From Primula veris (Eukaryota; Streptophyta; Magnoliopsida; Ericales; Primulaceae): a stretch of 64,000 nucleotides of DNA. Below are positions 25,201-37,740 of this stretch, in pieces; position 1 is the stretch's first letter, and every line of letters starts with the position of its first letter. The notes beneath the pieces are model-generated. The model was not told the DNA's origin. It ran no database searches and was given only the letters and a program-made list of their open reading frames with translations. Where the stretch lies: the NCBI GenBank assembly GCA_963682055.1, contig OY821746.1, forward strand, positions 24,432,481 to 24,496,480, written 5' to 3'. The translations under genes were made by a program, and so were the position numbers.

Positions 25201-27504
25201 AGGGGTGTAAGGACTTATTTTATAGGACCTATTAATTGTTATTATATAATTTATACAAATAATGTCTCATAGGTATCACTTTTAAAATTATATTCCTCCT
25301 AGGTACTTCCATAATTTCATATTCCCTATAGATACCACTTTTTAATTATTTACTTTATTTACCAAAACGCCATACACATATTTCATAAAAAATGGAAAAA
25401 AAAACAAATAAAATTATATAAAATGCAAAAAATCTCAAAATAAATGAAAAAAAATCACAAAAAATTGTAAAAATAAAAAAAAAAAATGTATTTTTATTAA
25501 AAAAATCACAAAAAATAAAAAAAAAAATCACAAAAAAATACAAAAAATCACAAAAAAAATTATAAAAAATGAAAAAAATCACAAAATATTATAAAAATAT
25601 AAAAAAAAAACTAAAAAAAATTCACAAAAAAATTATAAAAAATGAAAAAATTACAAAAAATCACAAAATTTAAAAAAAATTATAAAAAATGAAAAAAATC
25701 ACAAAATATAATAAAAAATGAAAAAAAATCACAAAATATTATAAAAAAATGAAAAAAAATCACAAAATATTATTAAAAAAATTATAAAAATTATAAAAAA
25801 TGAAAAAAATCACAAAATATTATAAAAAATGAAAAAAAAAATCACATAAAATTATATAAAAAAAATCACTTTTATTGAACTTTATGCACTTTCGACTGTA
25901 CTAGATGCACTTTCGACTGAAACAGATGCACTTTTAGTTGAACCAGATGCAGGTTTTACAGAACGATATGCACTTTTATTGAACTAGATGCACTTTTGTC
26001 TGAACCATATGCAGTTTCAGCTGAACTAGATACACTTTTAGCTGAACCATATGCACTTTCAGCCGAACCATATGTACTTTTAGTTGAACTAGATGCAGGT
26101 TTTACAGAACGATATGCATTTTTATTGAACTAGATGCACTTTTGTGTGAACCATATGCACTTTCAGCTAAACCAGATACACTTTCAGCTGAACCATATGC
26201 ACTTTCAGCTGAACCATATGCACTTTCAGTTGTACCAAATGCACTTTTAGTTGAATCAGATGCATTTTTAACAGAACTATATGCACTTTCGACTGTACTA
26301 TATTCATTTTCGACTACACTATATGCATTTTTGACTTAACTATATGTACTTTTCACTAAATTAGATGCACTTTAAGCTGAACCAGATGTACTTTCAGCTG
26401 AACCAGATGCACTTTTAGCTAAACTGAATTGTATGCACTTTCAACGGAACTACATGTACTTTCAGCTGAATTGAATGCAATTTCGACTCAAATTTATGCA
26501 TTTTTGACTAACTATATACACTTTCGACTGAACTATATGCACTTTTATTGAACTATATATGTTTTTGACTGAATTATATGTATTTTTGACTGAAGTAGAT
26601 GCACTTTCAGCTCATTCAGATTAAAAAAAGGCACATTTATCATGGAAAAACCATTTTTTTGTATAAAAAAAAATCACTTTTCGGTATAAAAAGTGTTATA
26701 TTGACAAAAAAAATTATATATTTTTTGTAATTTTTTAAAAAGTTTATGATTTTTTCATTTTTTTTATAATTCTTTTTTTTTGTATTTTTTTTCATTTTTT
26801 ATAATTTTTATAATTTTTATAATTTTTTGTGGTTTTTGTTATTTTTTTATAATATTTTGTGATTTTTTGTGATTTTTGTGATTTTTTGTAATTTTTTGTG
26901 ATTTTTTATATTTTTTTATTTTTCGGTATAAAAAGTGTTATATTGACAAAAAAAATTATATATTTTTTTTGTAATTTTTTAAAAATTTTGTGATTTTTTT
27001 TCATTTTTTGTAATTTTTTAAATTTTTTATAATTTTTATAATTTTTTGTGATTTTTGAATTTTTTAATAATTTTTTGTGATTTTTGGTATTTTTTATATT
27101 TTTTTATATTTTTTGTAATTTTTTGTGATTTTTTGTGATTTTTTTGATTTTTTTTTTTTATTTTTGTGATTTTTTATTATTTTTTTTTATTTTTTTTTTT
27201 ATGTTTTTTTGTGATTTTTTTCATTTTTTTATAATTTTTTGTTTTTTTTTTGTTTTTTTTTATATTTTTTGTGATTTTTTTCATTTTTATAATTTTTTTG
27301 TGTTTTTTTTATTTTGTTGTAATTTAAAACTATTTTTTTTGGGTTTACATAAATATAAAATATGTATATTATATTTTGGTTTATATGACAATTTAGTAAA
27401 TAAATTAAATAATTAAAAAGTGGTACCTATGAGGAAATGTGAAATTATCAAGATATCTAGAAGGAATATAATTTGATATGAGTTACTTATAAGGAATTAC
27501 CCCT
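25201..27504. mobile_element. 2.3-kb foldback element with minisatellite loop
   Basis: The outer arms are inverted. The left ends of both arms contain AGGGGT; inside them come AAATTATATTCC(T/C)(T/C)CTAG, a CATATTCC/CACATTTCC block and ACCACTTTTTAATTATTTA (left about 25260-25360, right about 27330-27480). Next inward lie an A-rich arm of AAAAAATCACAAAAAAT units (about 25380-25860) and a complementary T-rich arm (about 26640-27330). The centre (25871-26620) is a 21-bp minisatellite. No transposase is present and I could not see a target duplication, so the exact ends are approximate. It could be a foldback/Mutator-like non-autonomous element. Confidence 0.7.
25871..26620. repeat. 21-bp minisatellite, about 35 degenerate copies
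   Basis: Consensus is close to ATATGCACTTTCAGCTGAACC, with frequent variants at AGATGCA, TTTTAG and TTTCGACTG. The 21-bp period is seven codons, so one frame (26142-26339) stays open and reads an EPYALSA-type heptapeptide repeat. There is no start context or conservation to suggest a protein. It forms the loop of the surrounding foldback. Confidence 0.9.
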
Positions 27505-29329
27505 AATTTATATTAGCAATTAACACCTAGTATTTTTACTTGATATTAATTGTTTTGAATACTAGTGATTTATCTTCAAGTTAAATACTAGTCTTCTTAA
27601 ATGGATTAGGTGTGAAATCAGTTGATCCTGTTTAATTTAATAAGATTTAAAAAAAAAGAAAAAAAAAAGATTTATCTTCAAGTATGTCTTAAACAGGTCG
27701 AATATCATTTAGTTTCATTTTCATTTGCAACTGACGAATGCAATTAAAAGGTATTGTAACATATCCGAAAGACACCTTTACACATAATTGTGTCTATTGG
27801 CCAAGATATAATTTAATTTAATTTAAACGTGGTTTGACTAAAAGTTTAAATAAAGATTTCTATAAGGATACAGGTCATGAAAAGTAGGCAACGAGTATCG
27901 AGATAACTAAACGATTGAAAATTCTTTAAATAAGAAAATATAGTTATCTCAGTTTAATGGTTTTAGATACTATCTTGTAAGCATGAATATATAAACGCAA
28001 ACCTTCATTTTGAGAATTTTAAATATTCAGAATTATTATTATTTTATCAAAGAGAATACCGGAAACATTAGCGAGAGTATATCAAATGTGTGATGTTATT
28101 TGATTAGTGCCTGATGGTTAAAAGTTAAGAGTTAGGAGCAGTAGACATAAACAAGTAACGGGGTCACATATTTTATAAGTATCGAATTTTACTTTATAAG
28201 CTTTTCAATATAGTTTATCTGAATGAGTGCTTCAGAGAGTAACACTAGGATTTCAGGTCAAACTCCGTAACAAGTGCCTTGTGTTCTTTTTAGTTAAAAG
28301 TCATTTTTTTTATTCAAATTCCATATCAATAAAACTCAGTTGCTACTGAGATTTTAAAAGAACTGGAAGTTCAGTTGCGCGAAACTACGTAATAACATCT
28401 TATAATATATATAGGCATTTAGCTATTTTCAAGGGGTATTCCAAGATTATGAGTCCGTTGACCGACCTTTTAAAAAAAGGCTTCCCCATTAATTCTATTT
28501 TATTTTGATGAAGGAACCCCTGTTGAAAACTTCTTTCATTGAATTCAAAGATTGATGGTTGGCAAGCATATTGGGAATAAGGTAAGGAAAAGCGGCCGCC
28601 GTTGATATCGCCACCCAAAAAAAATGGCGCATATGAAATCAACTCCGGCGTTAGAAATGTTTTTTTTATTATAATTTAAAAAAAAAAAACAGGAAAACAT
28701 TCTTTGTGGTTTGACAAAGATAAGGGATCCATGTCGCATACAAATATCTATATGGGAAAGCCCCGCTTATTTAAATGGTGATCTTGCTTACCATACAACG
28801 TTTTGGTCATTTGCAACATGCACTCTACCATTAGCGCGAATCATAAACCAGCTCTAGAAATGGGATAGATCAGGAACAATAGGAATGTAACCATCCTTAT
28901 CACAAGTTTCTTAACCTTCTCTTACGAGTCCGAGAAACTGGCACTTGCTAGCCTCAATAGGAGGGATCCCTCAAAATAGAGAAGGGCGGGTACGGTCGAA
29001 GCACGCTAGCCCAGTGTGCCTTTTTCATGACATGCTTTGGTTCCGGGTGTCTTCTAATAGTCTTCTAGCTTTAGAAGAAGTCGTGTTTGTTCCGGCCATG
29101 AGATGTAATAGGGATCCTACATCGAGTTCACATGTACAACCTACTGGGCGGTGAATATGTCAATCACATGTCAAACTGGGTTACCGTCACGATAAGAATA
29201 AAAGGTAATTCACAAGGCACGGAGGTGTTGTGGTTTGAATGCAACTCATATTTTTATTCATCGGAGTCCCCTTAAGACCCATTAAGTAAATAAAGAAGAC
29301 CTCGCACCCGATGGGTCGGCCATATGTAC
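27505..29329. other. Intergenic DNA, no gene identified
   Basis: AT-rich to 28400, then a GC-richer stretch (28400-29330) with only short broken frames. It probably belongs to the same decayed retroelement whose RNase H tail lies at 29335-29480, but no domain is recognisable here. Confidence 0.35.
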
Positions 29330-29334
29330 ATTGG

Positions 29335-29480
29335 GAACACGATCTTAAGAAAAATGGTGGCATAGATGTTCGACAAATTTGTTCAGCTAACAATTTAGCA
29401 GATTTGTTTACAAAATCTCTTTCAACAACAACACTTTGACATGTTGGAATATAACATCAAAATGCGACGCCTCAAAGATC
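29335..29480 (+). pseudogene. Ty1-copia RNase H tail fragment
   Basis: Translation from about 29350 gives KNGGIDVRQICSANNLADLF then TKSLSTTTL, a stop, and in other frames NIKMRRLKDL. This is the well-known copia C-terminal block (V.Q(I/V)RS..NLADLFTKSLPT.TF...GMRRL.DL). No LTR was found beside it, so it is an isolated relic. Confidence 0.8.
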
Positions 29481-29958
29481 TATGTAAATTATTTTACGAA
29501 TCAGGAGGATACATATATTATGGCTATCAATGAAGAATATTATAAAAGTATTTAATGATGATGACCCACATACTCGAAAGTCTTAGGGCAATTTGCGTCC
29601 ACTAAGGTAAATTGTCGCCTATACTTGGCTATAAAATCGAGACTTTCTATACATTTTAAACGCACCGAAAAACAAAGGGAGGAGATGAATAACTTCCGAA
29701 CGTGTGGTTGTGTAACAAATTTGTTTTAAGTTTTCATATAATACAATATAGTTATCTTTTTTTTACTTATAGTACTACTTAACCTTAACCTTGAAATGTT
29801 GAGACGCCAAAACACATATGTTTTATATTAGTAACTTCATTAATAGTCAACGTTTACTTTTCAAAAATATCTAATAGTGACATTATAACAATTTCACATG
29901 TATAAGTATTTAACTTCAGATAATTATATTTTTATAACAATTCAACAGATATATTCGG

Positions 29959-30214
29959 GAGGGAAATGAAGAAAATGTACATACTATTAGTAATTAATTA
30001 ACGAAAATTCACACTCTAAAATAATTTTAAAGATTATTACATATGTTAAATAATATTACTACATATGTTACATAATGCTATTTCTTTTTATTTTTTGTTT
30101 TTAATTTTAATGTTGCATGTTGCTACATTATATGTACCAAATATTCAACCATACTTCATAATTCGGATTTTTAAAAGTTTATATTTAGATGTACTAATCA
30201 ATGATGCTCCTATT
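29959..30214. repeat. Second copy of the DUF630/632 5' flank
   Basis: Colinear with 22668-22880 (TACATACTATT, ACATAATGCTA, CTACATTATATG, TACTAATCAATGAT), with small insertions. It carries no adjoining coding sequence, so only the flanking segment is shared. Confidence 0.65.
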
Positions 30215-30898
30215 TCGAATAGGAGTCTGTTTGTTAATACAGTGTATCTAATAAATTGCTTACGTACCTATGAAGAAAGTTGAAAAGGTTAGTTGATGGT
30301 TGGGCACCTTCACTAGCAAAATACCACATACATTTCACAATTCTCACTTGAAAATGAAACAAAATATAAGATTAGTACACCTACTAACCAAACTTATTTC
30401 ACAGTTTTACTCATGCATCGTATATATCGCCTGATCATCATCATACGAAATTTTGAATTTTCAATATACCATTTTCCAGGGATATGTATATATACTGAAT
30501 TATCAAGTCAAACAAAATATTCTTTTACTCCATAATTTACCCATTGGAGGTACCACGTTAGCTTCATTTTCCTTGCTAGACTAGGTAATTAAGTATTAAA
30601 CCTTGGAGGATTTAATACTTCAAAAAAAATTGGAACGTGACATTGTTATTTGCTAGTTAGTTTTGAAGCTGTATTACGCTGAGAGCATACGCACCCGCTA
30701 CCATAATTATTTTCTCAAAAGTAACACATTTTATACCTTTTAAAAAAGCATTTACATTTACACAAAATTTCAGCTTCCTTATTAATTTTCTTATTATAAC
30801 CCTACATTATTTTTTTTATTTTTTTATTATATTTTAATAATCATAACAATATTACAACCACAAAAATGTGAACCCCATGATAGTTTATTACTATTATA
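30215..30898. other. Intergenic DNA, nothing recognised
   Basis: AT-rich, no supported feature. Confidence 0.4.
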
Positions 30899-31127
30899 CT
30901 CCCTCCCTCACTAAACAAATACCCCATACGAATGCAACTTTTACCATCAAAATTTTCATATCAAAATTACCGAAATGAAAAAATTAAAAATTTCATCATA
31001 TAGTTCTAATCATAAACTACGTGATTAAATTTTGAAATAATTTTTTCCGTCAATCTAAATATGAAAAAATTATCGGTCAAAATTGTACGTATTTTCGTAT
31101 GAGACATTTGTTTAGAAACGGAGAAAG
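30899..31127. mobile_element. Stowaway-like MITE, 229 bp
   Basis: Left end CTCCCTCCCTCACTAAACAA, right end the reverse complement of TTTAGAAACGGAGAAAG. TA duplications at 30897-30898 and 31128-31129. The inner arms share CATACGAA and the GGTCAAAATTGTACGT block with the other Stowaway-like copies. Confidence 0.85.
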
Positions 31128-31930
31128 TATTAATTTAGGGAATCATATGCATTTCTCGTATATGAGGAGGTGAATTTTGTGTTTTATTAAATTTGGAGAA
31201 TTTATAGGGTTTCTGATGCATGTCACTTTTTATACCATAATCATCAAATTTTAGGAAAAAATATGTTTTGAGAAATCAGATACGGATGCTCTGATAAATC
31301 CTTGAATACTGAGGACAGTATGAAAATATTTGAGGCTTTTTCGAAGTTATTTAATAAGATATTTACCAAATAAAAAGTTATTTAAGAAAAGTGTGAGTCG
31401 GGAAAATAGTAGAAATTAAACATCATTACCAACAGAGAAATTAATGTTTACTACTATTAGCATTTTTGGGTTTAGTATCTTGTACTACTAACTAAACTTA
31501 TTGGTTAGTATATTGGACTACATTTTTTTTTTATATTTCATATATTGCCATCAAATTAATTAACATAAGTTACTCTAGTTACTAAATTAGCCCTATGTAA
31601 TTTGCATTTACTTATATTGTTCTTTCATATATTTTCACCTTTTTGTACATTACTCTTTTAATTTTGAATCACAAAACTTATCAAAAAAAGTCTATCCAAT
31701 GATATGAAACAATTCTAGTCATTTTTTTTTGACACATGTCAAAAAAATGACACTACTAGTAATAAAAAAGAGTCATGTCATTCTCAACACTAATTACTAT
31801 ATTAATTCTTCTACTTATTCATTTATACATATCGTTTATTTATATTCCTATTAAAAAAAATTTGGTCAAATTTTGATATTAACATTTGAATAAAATAAAT
31901 TAGAACATGGCGGTAAAAGTCACGTCACGT
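31128..31930. other. AT-rich intergenic DNA
   Basis: Nothing recognised. Confidence 0.4.
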
Positions 31931-32150
31931 AATAAAAACTCAATCTACTAAAAACTCAAATAAAAATATACTAGAACCATAGTTGAGTCTAACCTAAATT
32001 TAAATAATAATTAAAAATAAAATTTTTATTCAATCTAAAAATACAACCCACTAAAAACTCAAATAAAAATATAATAGAATCATAGTTGAATCTACGCTAA
32101 ATTTAAATATTAATTAAAAATAAAAAAAATTGTTAAATTTAATATTAATA
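31931..32150. repeat. Two-copy tandem repeat, period about 104
   Basis: CTAAAAACTCAAATAAAAAT recurs at about 31948 and 32051. Each is followed by ATAGTTGARTCTA and AAATTTAAATAWTAATT. Non-coding. Confidence 0.75.
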
Positions 32151-33728
32151 AAAATCAAAATTTTGGATGAGATGGATATGCCATGTAATGTGAATTGATT
32201 TTTTGGATAAGAAAAATGCGTGAGTAAAACCATTTTCCTTTAATTTTATTCTCAATTGTACGTACACGTACTTATAATTACAATTTTAGTCCTTATAGTT
32301 GCAAATTTGGATCAATCTAGTATTCATATTTTCAGTTGTAAAGTTAATATAAAAAACAGAAACAAAATAATAATAAACTGATAAGACCAAAAGAAAATCA
32401 TACTACAAAATTTCACAATTTAAGATAATGTTCTCAGTTATGGGATATAAAGACTTAGACCAAACAAACAATTTATGAGTATCTTTTGAATTGAATAAAC
32501 TATATAAAATGAAGTAAAAATATTCAAATTAATCAAATCTAAACTATCATTGATAAATATGTTAAATAATTCATTACAAAATAAATAGTTTCTAATTAGA
32601 TAAATGCAACTTTTAAGATAATAATATAAATTGGAGTGCTAATCTGTTATAATGTGTAATAGATTGGGTTAATATGTTTATTTCCAGAACATTCTAACTG
32701 AAAAATGTTTCATTCAGAAAATTTAGGATTGAATCAGAATCTCATATTAATAACTTTTAGATAACCTGATTGTAACCAAGTTATCAAATGTCCAACTCAG
32801 GTCCATAGGCTTTTCATAACACTTAATGGGCTTTTTTTTTCAAGTAGAAGTTCATTACTATTGCAAATAACGGGAATAATACAAAGTTTAGATATCTTTG
32901 GAACAAATTCAAATAGACTAAGTAAAATTATAAAAATACAAAGTCACTAAGAGTGCCTAGAAGGTACATCCTCCCAAATCCTTTCATTCTGGGCAAAAAA
33001 ACAAAATATACAAAAGAATAGTGACATATATACTAGAATCATCTCAAACTAAAAAGAATTGAAATATTGTCGAGAGCGCCAATCGAACCAGAGGATGATC
33101 CCGACATGTGAGGTGAAGTGCAGATCAATAAGTGTATGGAGGCAATAAGAACTCTACGCATACTAGCTTAATGATACGTCATCGGGGTGTCAGCACACAG
33201 AATAACCCGATCTAAAGAAATCATAATGACAAAAGAACCGACAGCAACAACACAGTACCCAAAATATCCAAACAAGTCACCTAAACCTAAAATATAGCTG
33301 CCCCAGCTCCAAACAATAGCAACTAGCAAAATAAGCTCTGTCAACGCTCAAATAGCAACAGACAAGATGAGATCAATGTATGCATAACAACAAAAATGGG
33401 TACACAGAAATTTACCCAAATCCGATATATAAGTCAAAAGGCCCTACTCGATACTAGGAAAATATAAACAATTTCGTCCAAATAAAAAAGAACACATGAC
33501 AAACCATACCGTGGGTAGAGAAAAGTCACGGTTAGCTCAAAGGGTCCGAACTCAATTTGGTACTGTAGTTACGACCGGGATGCGAGCACACGAAATGATC
33601 CGACCTAATCAACCCTACAAAGTTGGAAAATCCAAAAGCACCTTGACCGAGTCTCTTTCCTAAATTTTCTAAAGTAAGGTTATCCACGTCGACTAAAACT
33701 CATATTATAAAATTAATGTAACCAAAAG
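32151..33728. other. Intergenic DNA, unassigned
   Basis: AT-rich to about 32850. From 33060 to 33700 it becomes GC-richer, with phrases such as GAATAACCCGATCT and AAATGATCCGACCTAATC that look like part of a decayed retroelement. No domain was recognised. Confidence 0.35.
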
Positions 33729-34160
33729 TTATAAAATTACTATAACCAAAAGAATCAAATTGGCCGCAATCGAATACAAGGAGTGGTCATCGGGATTTGA
33801 GGGAGGGTAGATGATAAAAGAGGAAAGGGGCAAGTACTAGGTGACGGGAGATGGTGGAGATGAGGGAAAAACGTGGTTGAGAGAAAAAAGAGAAGCATAC
33901 ATATCTGAGGAGAATAACGACAGATGTGATGCGGAGTGAATGGAGTTATAAAATTACTATAACTAAAAGGATCAAATCGACCGCAATCGAATACAAGGAG
34001 TGGTCATCGAGATTTGAGGGAGGGTAGATGATAAAAGAGGAAAGGGGCTAGTACTAGGTGACGGGAGATGATGGAGATGAGGGGAAAACGTGGTTGAGAG
34101 AAGAAAGAGAAGCAGACATATCTGAGGAGAATAACGACAGATGTGATGCGGAGTGAATGG
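33729..34160. repeat. 216-bp direct tandem duplication
   Basis: Copies at 33729-33944 and 33945-34160 both run from ATAAAATTACTATAAC through CGAATACAAGGAGTGGTCAT and GAGGAGAATAACGACAGATG to GAGTGAATGGAG. Only about ten differences were seen, so the duplication is recent. The purine bias leaves the opposite strand CT-rich. No gene recognised. Confidence 0.88.
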
Positions 34161-34289
34161 AGATGAGAGGTGGAGAGAGGGAAAGATAGATGAGGACAGA
34201 GCGATGGTTACACACGTGCTTGTGTATATATACAAGTATATACTTATACGCGTTTGTCTATATGTATAAGTAGATTCACATGTAATTAA

Positions 34290-34465
34290 TATATATGGGG
34301 GCGATTAAGTGACATCAACCTATACACAATTTTATGCAAAAACGCTCCAAAGTAATCAAGATTTGATTATGCAAATCTCAACGGTTTTGACGACGGGAAG
34401 ACAAATATTTGTCTTGTTTTTTTTTACGATATGTATAATTGCATGTATTTAATTTATATATATAT
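34290..34465. mobile_element. Half copy of the MITE found at 54024-54346
   Basis: AAAACGCTCCAAA, TCAAGATTTG, ATGCAAATCTC, GACGACGGGAAGACAAATAT and GTCTTGTTTTTTTTT occur in the same order as in the left arm of the element upstream of the AP-4 gene. The other arm is missing or replaced by TA repeats (34458-34507). Confidence 0.65.
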
Positions 34466-34559
34466 ATATATATAAGGAAATTAATCTTTATATATATATA
34501 TATATAAAGAAATTATATAATATTAGATAAATTTTGCAATATAATATTTTCTTTATTTG

Positions 34560-35866
34560 TAGTCGTAAGATCCGATCTACGGTTTTAATCCTTAATTACA
34601 TAGCCTTCGAATCAGATAAAATGATTTGAGTCAATTTAATAAGAAAATGATTATTATGCACTTCATGTTAATGGAAAGTGTTTGATGACATCACATTTTC
34701 ACCTTCCACGGCAACATATAAATCATCGAATTAGTTGTAGTTAAAGAATTTATCATAGACGACCATTTGGCTAGTCAAAACAGCGCCCGACTTGGTTGAC
34801 CGTCCGAATTTATATATATATTTTTTAAAAGAATTATACAAAAAATATGAATTTCATTTGTCCAATAAATGTGTAGAGTAAAAAAATTTAGTTCGGCTAA
34901 ATTGTCGGGGCCCAAAGTATAGCAACTAGTGAATTTAACTTTGATAGTTTGGTTTATGGTTTAGTTTACCCTTTTGATAGCGAATTCGGATTCGGATTCA
35001 CACCAAAGATGTCACATATTTCATTCTTGTGGACATGTACAAAACGACATGATTTGATGATCATAATAAAACACGAAATGGAACAAAATCATCACTTTAA
35101 CTACAACTAGTTCTGTACCATGAGTCCATATGATGTCCACTTCCCAAGTAAACCTAAGCAAAAATAAGTCATTTTTTTTGTATATGCAGCAAAGTATAAT
35201 CTTAATTAGTAGAATTAGTTAGCAATTAGCAAATTTTAAACAATAAAGTGCACGAGGTAAACGGTAAATACACCAGAAAGAAGACAAATTCATGCTAAAA
35301 TCAACAAAACACGCATCATAAGTCAATTATATTTCTCAGAAAGTATGATCTAACAGCACAAAAGCTAGCGTCAGAAGTGACATCATGAGTTTGATGGTTG
35401 TGGTGCAATTAGCTTTCTTTTGGTACTTGGTCCTTCTTGTTTGTTTGTCGAAAATATAAATCAAGAAATAAGGATTAATTCAATTTATCTGACATGTCAT
35501 TTCTAGATATATACTGGGAAAAATAAATTAGAATTTGTTGTATTTATTTCGTTTATAGTTTAAAATATATTTACCCTAAACTCATTCCCCCTTTCAAAAG
35601 TCATACTTATCGTTTTCCGTTTCAGCTTCCCTTTCGCCTTCTCGTTATTTCACGTATAAATTTTTTTTAAAAAAATTGTTTTCATTTACCTTTTTACTTC
35701 TCGCTTTCGTTTCTTTCTCGGCAACCATGGTTTAGAGTAAGTAAAAAAGGTATAAACGAATTTATTAAATAACAAAGAGCCTGGTTCCATCAACTTGTTT
35801 CATTATTTTTGAATTTGGAAGGACTTGTTATTACCATGCTTCAGTGCTTATGACTTTATTTTAGCA
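34560..35866. other. Intergenic DNA, nothing recognised
   Basis: AT-rich, no supported gene or repeat. Confidence 0.4.
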
Positions 35867-36718
35867 CTAGCTAGCATGGTAGCCCGTTCAATGAACGGAA
35901 TAATAATTGTGCTTGTTTTTATTTTTCCGCAATAAGATATTTCAAAGTTTGGAAATACAATTCTATGTTTGTCAAGTTTTCGTGCTGTCTTTGAGTGGGT
36001 TTAGTTGAGTATTTTACAGATTTCAATTTGACCCTTAATTTTTCTGAAACATATCCAATACGTCATGTATTTAACCTATTATTCATCTTTGAGAACAGTG
36101 TTTATAGACATTTTATGTTGTTTGCATACATTAATAGTGATATATAAGTATATAATAATAACATAGAAGATTTTAAGATACTATTTATTTCTCATCTAAG
36201 TCATACTTTATTTTATTTTTAAAATACGACTTACGTCAATATTTATTTTGATTTGACAATCTTATTAAACATCAATTTTGAACCAAAGTGTTTTTTAAAC
36301 TTTTTTTATTTGTTAATCAAAGTTATCTTTGTCTTATCCCAAAATCATTAATATAGATATATTATAACAAAAGAATTGTAAAATTGGCAAAAAAATAATC
36401 AAAGTTGCCTATGCTTTTAATATTTTAATTTTATGGAAATGGGAGAAAAGCAAGCGTATCATTTTTTTCTTAAATTTTAAGAGCCAAGCATAAAGCCTTT
36501 TACAAACTTGGATAATTACTATTAGAATTAAAACTAAGTGATCCATGTTGAATGTAACAAAACTTTCGGCATTTATACATAAATTGTCTTAAAATTATAT
36601 GGGCCATGACGTAAATTTAGGTGGTGAGTTGGCTAATATAGGGTGGTGTATGGTGAAATATTTATTAGCAATCAGCTCATCGACTGAATCCCCAGTTTGG
36701 CTTTTTATATAATAGAGA
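35867..36718 (-). mobile_element. Non-autonomous Helitron, about 850 bp
   Basis: On the minus strand the 3' end is CCGTTCATTGAACGG (hairpin), then GGCTACCATG and CTAGCTAG before a host T. This is a typical Helitron terminus. The other end starts TCTCTATTATATAAAAAGCC, which resembles plant Helitron 5' ends. No helicase coding is present. The exact 5' boundary is uncertain by a few bases. Confidence 0.65.
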
Positions 36719-37302
36719 AATGAAAATGGAAGAAAGTGGAATTAACAAACAATGATTGATGTTATGCAAATGTTTCTTATTTTTTTTTTTAGATTTAAGC
36801 TTGTCTATTCTTCACTTTCTACATTAATTTTTGTTTTAAAACATTCTCTTACTAAAGATAAAGACTATTTCCCAATCGATGTTTTATTTACATAATTAAC
36901 ATGCCGCCACGTCATTAATATTAATGTTAGCATTTTTGTATGAGAGAAATCAGCATTCATAATTAACGATGATAAATGATTACTTTAATAGATTAAACTG
37001 CAGAAATGAAAATTGAATTAGCCAAATCGGCAGTTCCACAATAGTTGAAGGGTGCATGAAATACTGAGTTTATCTCTTCAAAGTTCAAATAACTTGTATA
37101 GTTACATTACAAGTTATAGGAATTTTTATTCCAAAACAATATTTAAGATTTCAAACCTGAAAGAGGCTATAGGGGAAGGTGAATGGATCGCAAGATGCGT
37201 GTCTTGTAGCATTTGGTTTGCATGGGAAAATGGTTTTGCAAAGAAACTAAGACCCATATTTTTGTTTGGTAGTTTTTGTAAACATCGTATAAGTTATTGA
37301 TA
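36719..37302. other. Intergenic DNA
   Basis: No recognised feature. A short open frame at 37052-37300 has no family signature. Confidence 0.35.
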
Positions 37303-37513
37303 CTCATTACTATTTAATTGTTCCTACAACATTATGTGCAATTTTGACCGGCCAAGAACTTATATCAAAATTATCAGAAAATAAAAAATTTCAAAAGCTG
37401 ATTATATAATTAGATTTTAAAAAAAATTCATTTCGACAATTTTGATACAAGTTATAAGTCGGTCAAAATTGCACGTAGTTTCGTAATGGATAATTAAATG
37501 TGAACGGAGGAAG
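37303..37513. mobile_element. Stowaway-like MITE, 211 bp
   Basis: The right end (GTGAACGGAGGAAG before TA) and the degenerate left end are inverted. The arms contain TGCAATTTTGACCGGCCAAG and CAAGTTATAAGTCGGTCAAA. TA flanks at 37301-37302 and 37514-37515. Confidence 0.8.
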
Positions 37514-37564
37514 TAATAGTTAATTGCAAGGAATTGAAGTAATATAATATACAATAATTAAGAG

Positions 37565-37740
37565 TCGCTACAAAAAAATACCCAAATAGCGACGGATTAA
37601 TGGCGGTATTTTTTGTTACGAGCTTATTAGCGACGGTTTTTGTGACGGCTTTGTGACAGTTTAGTCAATTTGCGACGGATTTGTGACAGTTTTTTAAATT
37701 AACGACAGGCTTGTGACAGCTTTTGACTTTCACTAAATCA
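37565..37740. mobile_element. CACTA-like MITE fragment with GCGACGG repeats
   Basis: Starts CGCTACAAAAAAATA, similar to the CACTACAAGAAA ends of CACTA elements. It holds four or five copies of (A/T)GCGACGG or TTGTGACAG(T/C), like subterminal repeats. The right end was not found. Confidence 0.5.

Noticed and set aside
25355..25582. Phe/Ile-rich open frames in the A-rich and T-rich arms (also 27135-27416)
   Set aside because: They are translations of AAAAATCACAAAA-type low-complexity repeats with no start context or family.
26142..26339. Possible repetitive protein with a seven-residue repeat
   Set aside because: The open frame follows automatically from a 21-bp minisatellite; it has no domain or gene structure around it.
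25871..26620. CRISPR-like array
   Set aside because: The units are contiguous 21-bp degenerate repeats without unique spacers, in a plant nuclear genome.
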